From: Pseudopedobacter sp045629485
GTDB taxonomy: Bacteria; Bacteroidota; Bacteroidia; Sphingobacteriales; Sphingobacteriaceae
Direction: 5' to 3'
NCBI GenBank assembly: GCA_045629485.1
Contig: JAZQRF010000303.1
Coordinates: 1 to 62,423 of the forward strand
Length of the DNA: 62,423 nt
Positions 61,226 through 62,423 of the stretch are shown piece after piece. A model generated the notes under the pieces. It saw only the letters and a program-made list of their open reading frames with translations, was not told the DNA's origin and ran no database searches. The translations under genes and the position numbers were made by a program. Within the stretch, counting starts at the first letter, position 1, and each line of letters begins with the position of its first letter.

Positions 61226-62423
61226 CTATTGGGCTGCTGTTTCCAGTACAGGCAAAGGATCTGCATAATGTGCCAATCCGTAATTTCTTTCTACTGCCAA
61301 CTGCGGTTCTTTAACATGCCATTCAAACTCATCTCTAAAATGGCGAATAGCACTTGCAACAGGCCATGCCGCTGCATCACCTAATGGGCAAATGGTGTTG
61401 CCTTCTATTTTCTTAGAAACATCCACCAATAAATCCATATCACTCATTTTACCATGACCATATTCCAGGCGGTGTAAAACTTTTTCCATCCAGCCAGTTC
61501 CCTCGCGGCAAGGCGAACATTGTCCGCAAGATTCATGGTGATAAAAACGGCTAAAATTCCAGGTGTTTCTTACGATACACTGGTCTTCGTCTAAAATCAC
61601 GAAGCCTCCAGAACCTAACATCGTACCGGTAGCAAAACCACCATCAGATAAGGATTCGTAAGACATTAGTCTTTTATCGCCATTTACTAAATTCAATATT
61701 AAGTTTGCAGGCAAAATTGGAACAGAAGATCCTCCGGCAACAACTGCTTTTAATCTTTTTCCGTTTGCAATTCCTCCGCAGTATTCATCAGAGTAAATAA
61801 AGTCTTCTACAGTAATCCCCAGTTCTATTTCGTAAACACCTGGTTTATTAATATTTCCTGATGCTGAAATTAATTTTGTACCTGTAGACCTTCCAATCCC
61901 GATTTTAGCATACTCTTCGCCACCATCATTAATAATTGGAACAACTGCAGCAATAGATTCTACGTTATTTACAACCGTTGGGCAGCCGTATAATCCTGCA
62001 ATAGCCGGGAAAGGAGGTTTAATTCTAGGGTTTCCTCTTTTTCCTTCTAAAGATTCTAATAAAGCAGTTTCTTCGCCGCAAATATATGCACCGCCACCTG
62101 GTTGTACATACACTTCTAAATCATATCCGGAACCTAAAATATTCTTTCCTAAATAGCCTGCAGCTTTTGCCTCTGCGATAGCTTTTTCCAGAATTCTTAT
62201 TTGTGGCATCATTTCGCCACGCACATAAATATAACTGGTGTTGGCACCTAATGCATAACTAGCGACAATCATTCCCTCAATTAATGCATGAGGAATATGA
62301 GTCATTAAATAACGATCTTTAAATGTACCGGGCTCAGATTCATCGGCATTACAAACCAGGTAACGTGGTACGCCTTCTGGTTTAGCCAAAAAGCTCCATT
62401 TCATCCCGGTAGGGAAACCTGCT
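61226..62423 (-). CDS. nuoF: NADH-quinone oxidoreductase subunit F (5' end beyond the window)
   Basis: NADH/FMN-binding subunit of complex I. The visible part starts in the GAGFPTGMKWSF block at the right edge and continues for about 398 residues to the stop. The N-terminus (about 50 residues in family members) lies outside. Conserved: NADESEPGTFKDR (NADH/FMN), YICGEETALLESLEGKRG (FMN phosphate), the SLBB region and the N3 [4Fe-4S] cluster, SCGQCSPCREGTGW plus CPLGDAAAWPV. The ATG at 62402-62404 is internal, not the start. Confidence 0.96.
   Translation of the reverse strand, partial: AGFPTGMKWSFLAKPEGVPRYLVCNADESEPGTFKDRYLMTHIPHALIEGMIVASYALGANTSYIYVRGEMMPQIRILEKAIAEAKAAGYLGKNILGSGYDLEVYVQPGGGAYICGEETALLESLEGKRGNPRIKPPFPAIAGLYGCPTVVNNVESIAAVVPIINDGGEEYAKIGIGRSTGTKLISASGNINKPGVYEIELGITVEDFIYSDEYCGGIANGKRLKAVVAGGSSVPILPANLILNLVNGDKRLMSYESLSDGGFATGTMLGSGGFVILDEDQCIVRNTWNFSRFYHHESCGQCSPCREGTGWMEKVLHRLEYGHGKMSDMDLLVDVSKKIEGNTICPLGDAAAWPVASAIRHFRDEFEWHVKEPQLAVERNYGLAHYADPLPVLETAAQ

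Noticed and set aside
1..62423. CRISPR arrays, insertion sequences, prophage, tRNA or rRNA genes
   Set aside because: No regularly spaced repeats, transposase or integrase frames, or cloverleaf/rRNA-like segments were seen on either strand.

Overview
The window reads as a chromosomal stretch from a Bacteroidota bacterium, most likely Sphingobacteriaceae (Pedobacter-like). The basis is AT-rich DNA, an almost complete lack of Shine-Dalgarno sequences, several matches to the Bacteroidota -7 promoter box TAnnTTTG, and the gene families present (DUF4159, DUF2911, CarboxypepD-type TonB receptor, a three-gene SdhCAB with one membrane subunit, a short NuoG). No rRNA, tRNA, CRISPR array, insertion sequence or prophage was seen. 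It looks like core chromosome, not an island.

Layout. (1) 1-5792, minus: a tight operon of exported PIG-L deacetylase, a 40-aa single-span protein, a sodium:solute symporter and a rhomboid protease cut by the left edge. (2) 6113-9558, minus: AhpD and AhpC peroxide defence, an exported FAD oxidoreductase and an OmpA-like lipoprotein; then a YeeZ-like epimerase (+) meeting an RlmI-like methyltransferase (-) tail to tail. (3) 11792-15398, minus: sdhC-sdhA-sdhB with a strong terminator. (4) 15638-24934: mixed small units (rhodanese, an orphan histidine kinase, DinB, a DCC thioredoxin-like protein, a LytS/LytR pair, a DUF481 barrel, PlsC, Nudix, a propeller lipoprotein, a four-span membrane protein). 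(5) 24981-28282, plus: a tryptophan operon fragment, trpE-chorismate mutase-trpG-trpC, preceded by a leader peptide with three consecutive Trp codons and an attenuator hairpin. (6) 28500-35336, plus: ROK/polyphosphate-type glucokinase, zwf, pgl (entry to the oxidative pentose phosphate route), then murF, a ComM-type ATPase and an exported MsrA. (7) A TonB receptor (-), then rimM-trmD and rplS (+), the latter with a structured 5' UTR. (8) 40213-44316: ApaG and DusB (-), then CPBP protease, DUF2007, CdsA and Psd (phospholipid synthesis, +). (9) 45550-48946, plus: circularly permuted ATP-grasp, alpha-E and transglutaminase-like proteins, a poorly understood peptide-ligase-type system. (10) 48967-62423, minus: DUF4159, RsmE, a CBS/CorC protein, inorganic pyrophosphatase, DedA, and nuoN-M-L-K-J-I-H-G-F of respiratory complex I, with nuoF cut by the right edge.

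Together the genes cover respiratory electron input (complex I and SDH), NADPH and aromatic amino acid supply, phospholipid and cell-wall synthesis, ribosome and tRNA maturation, and envelope or oxidative-stress functions. The parts most worth a second look are the trp leader/attenuator, the ATP-grasp/alpha-E/transglutaminase cluster, the 40-aa protein overlapping the symporter start, the structured rplS leader, an array with 11-bp period before the DUF481 gene, and the NuoG that lacks its large C-terminal domain. All calls come from reading the sequence and from family knowledge; no database search was run.
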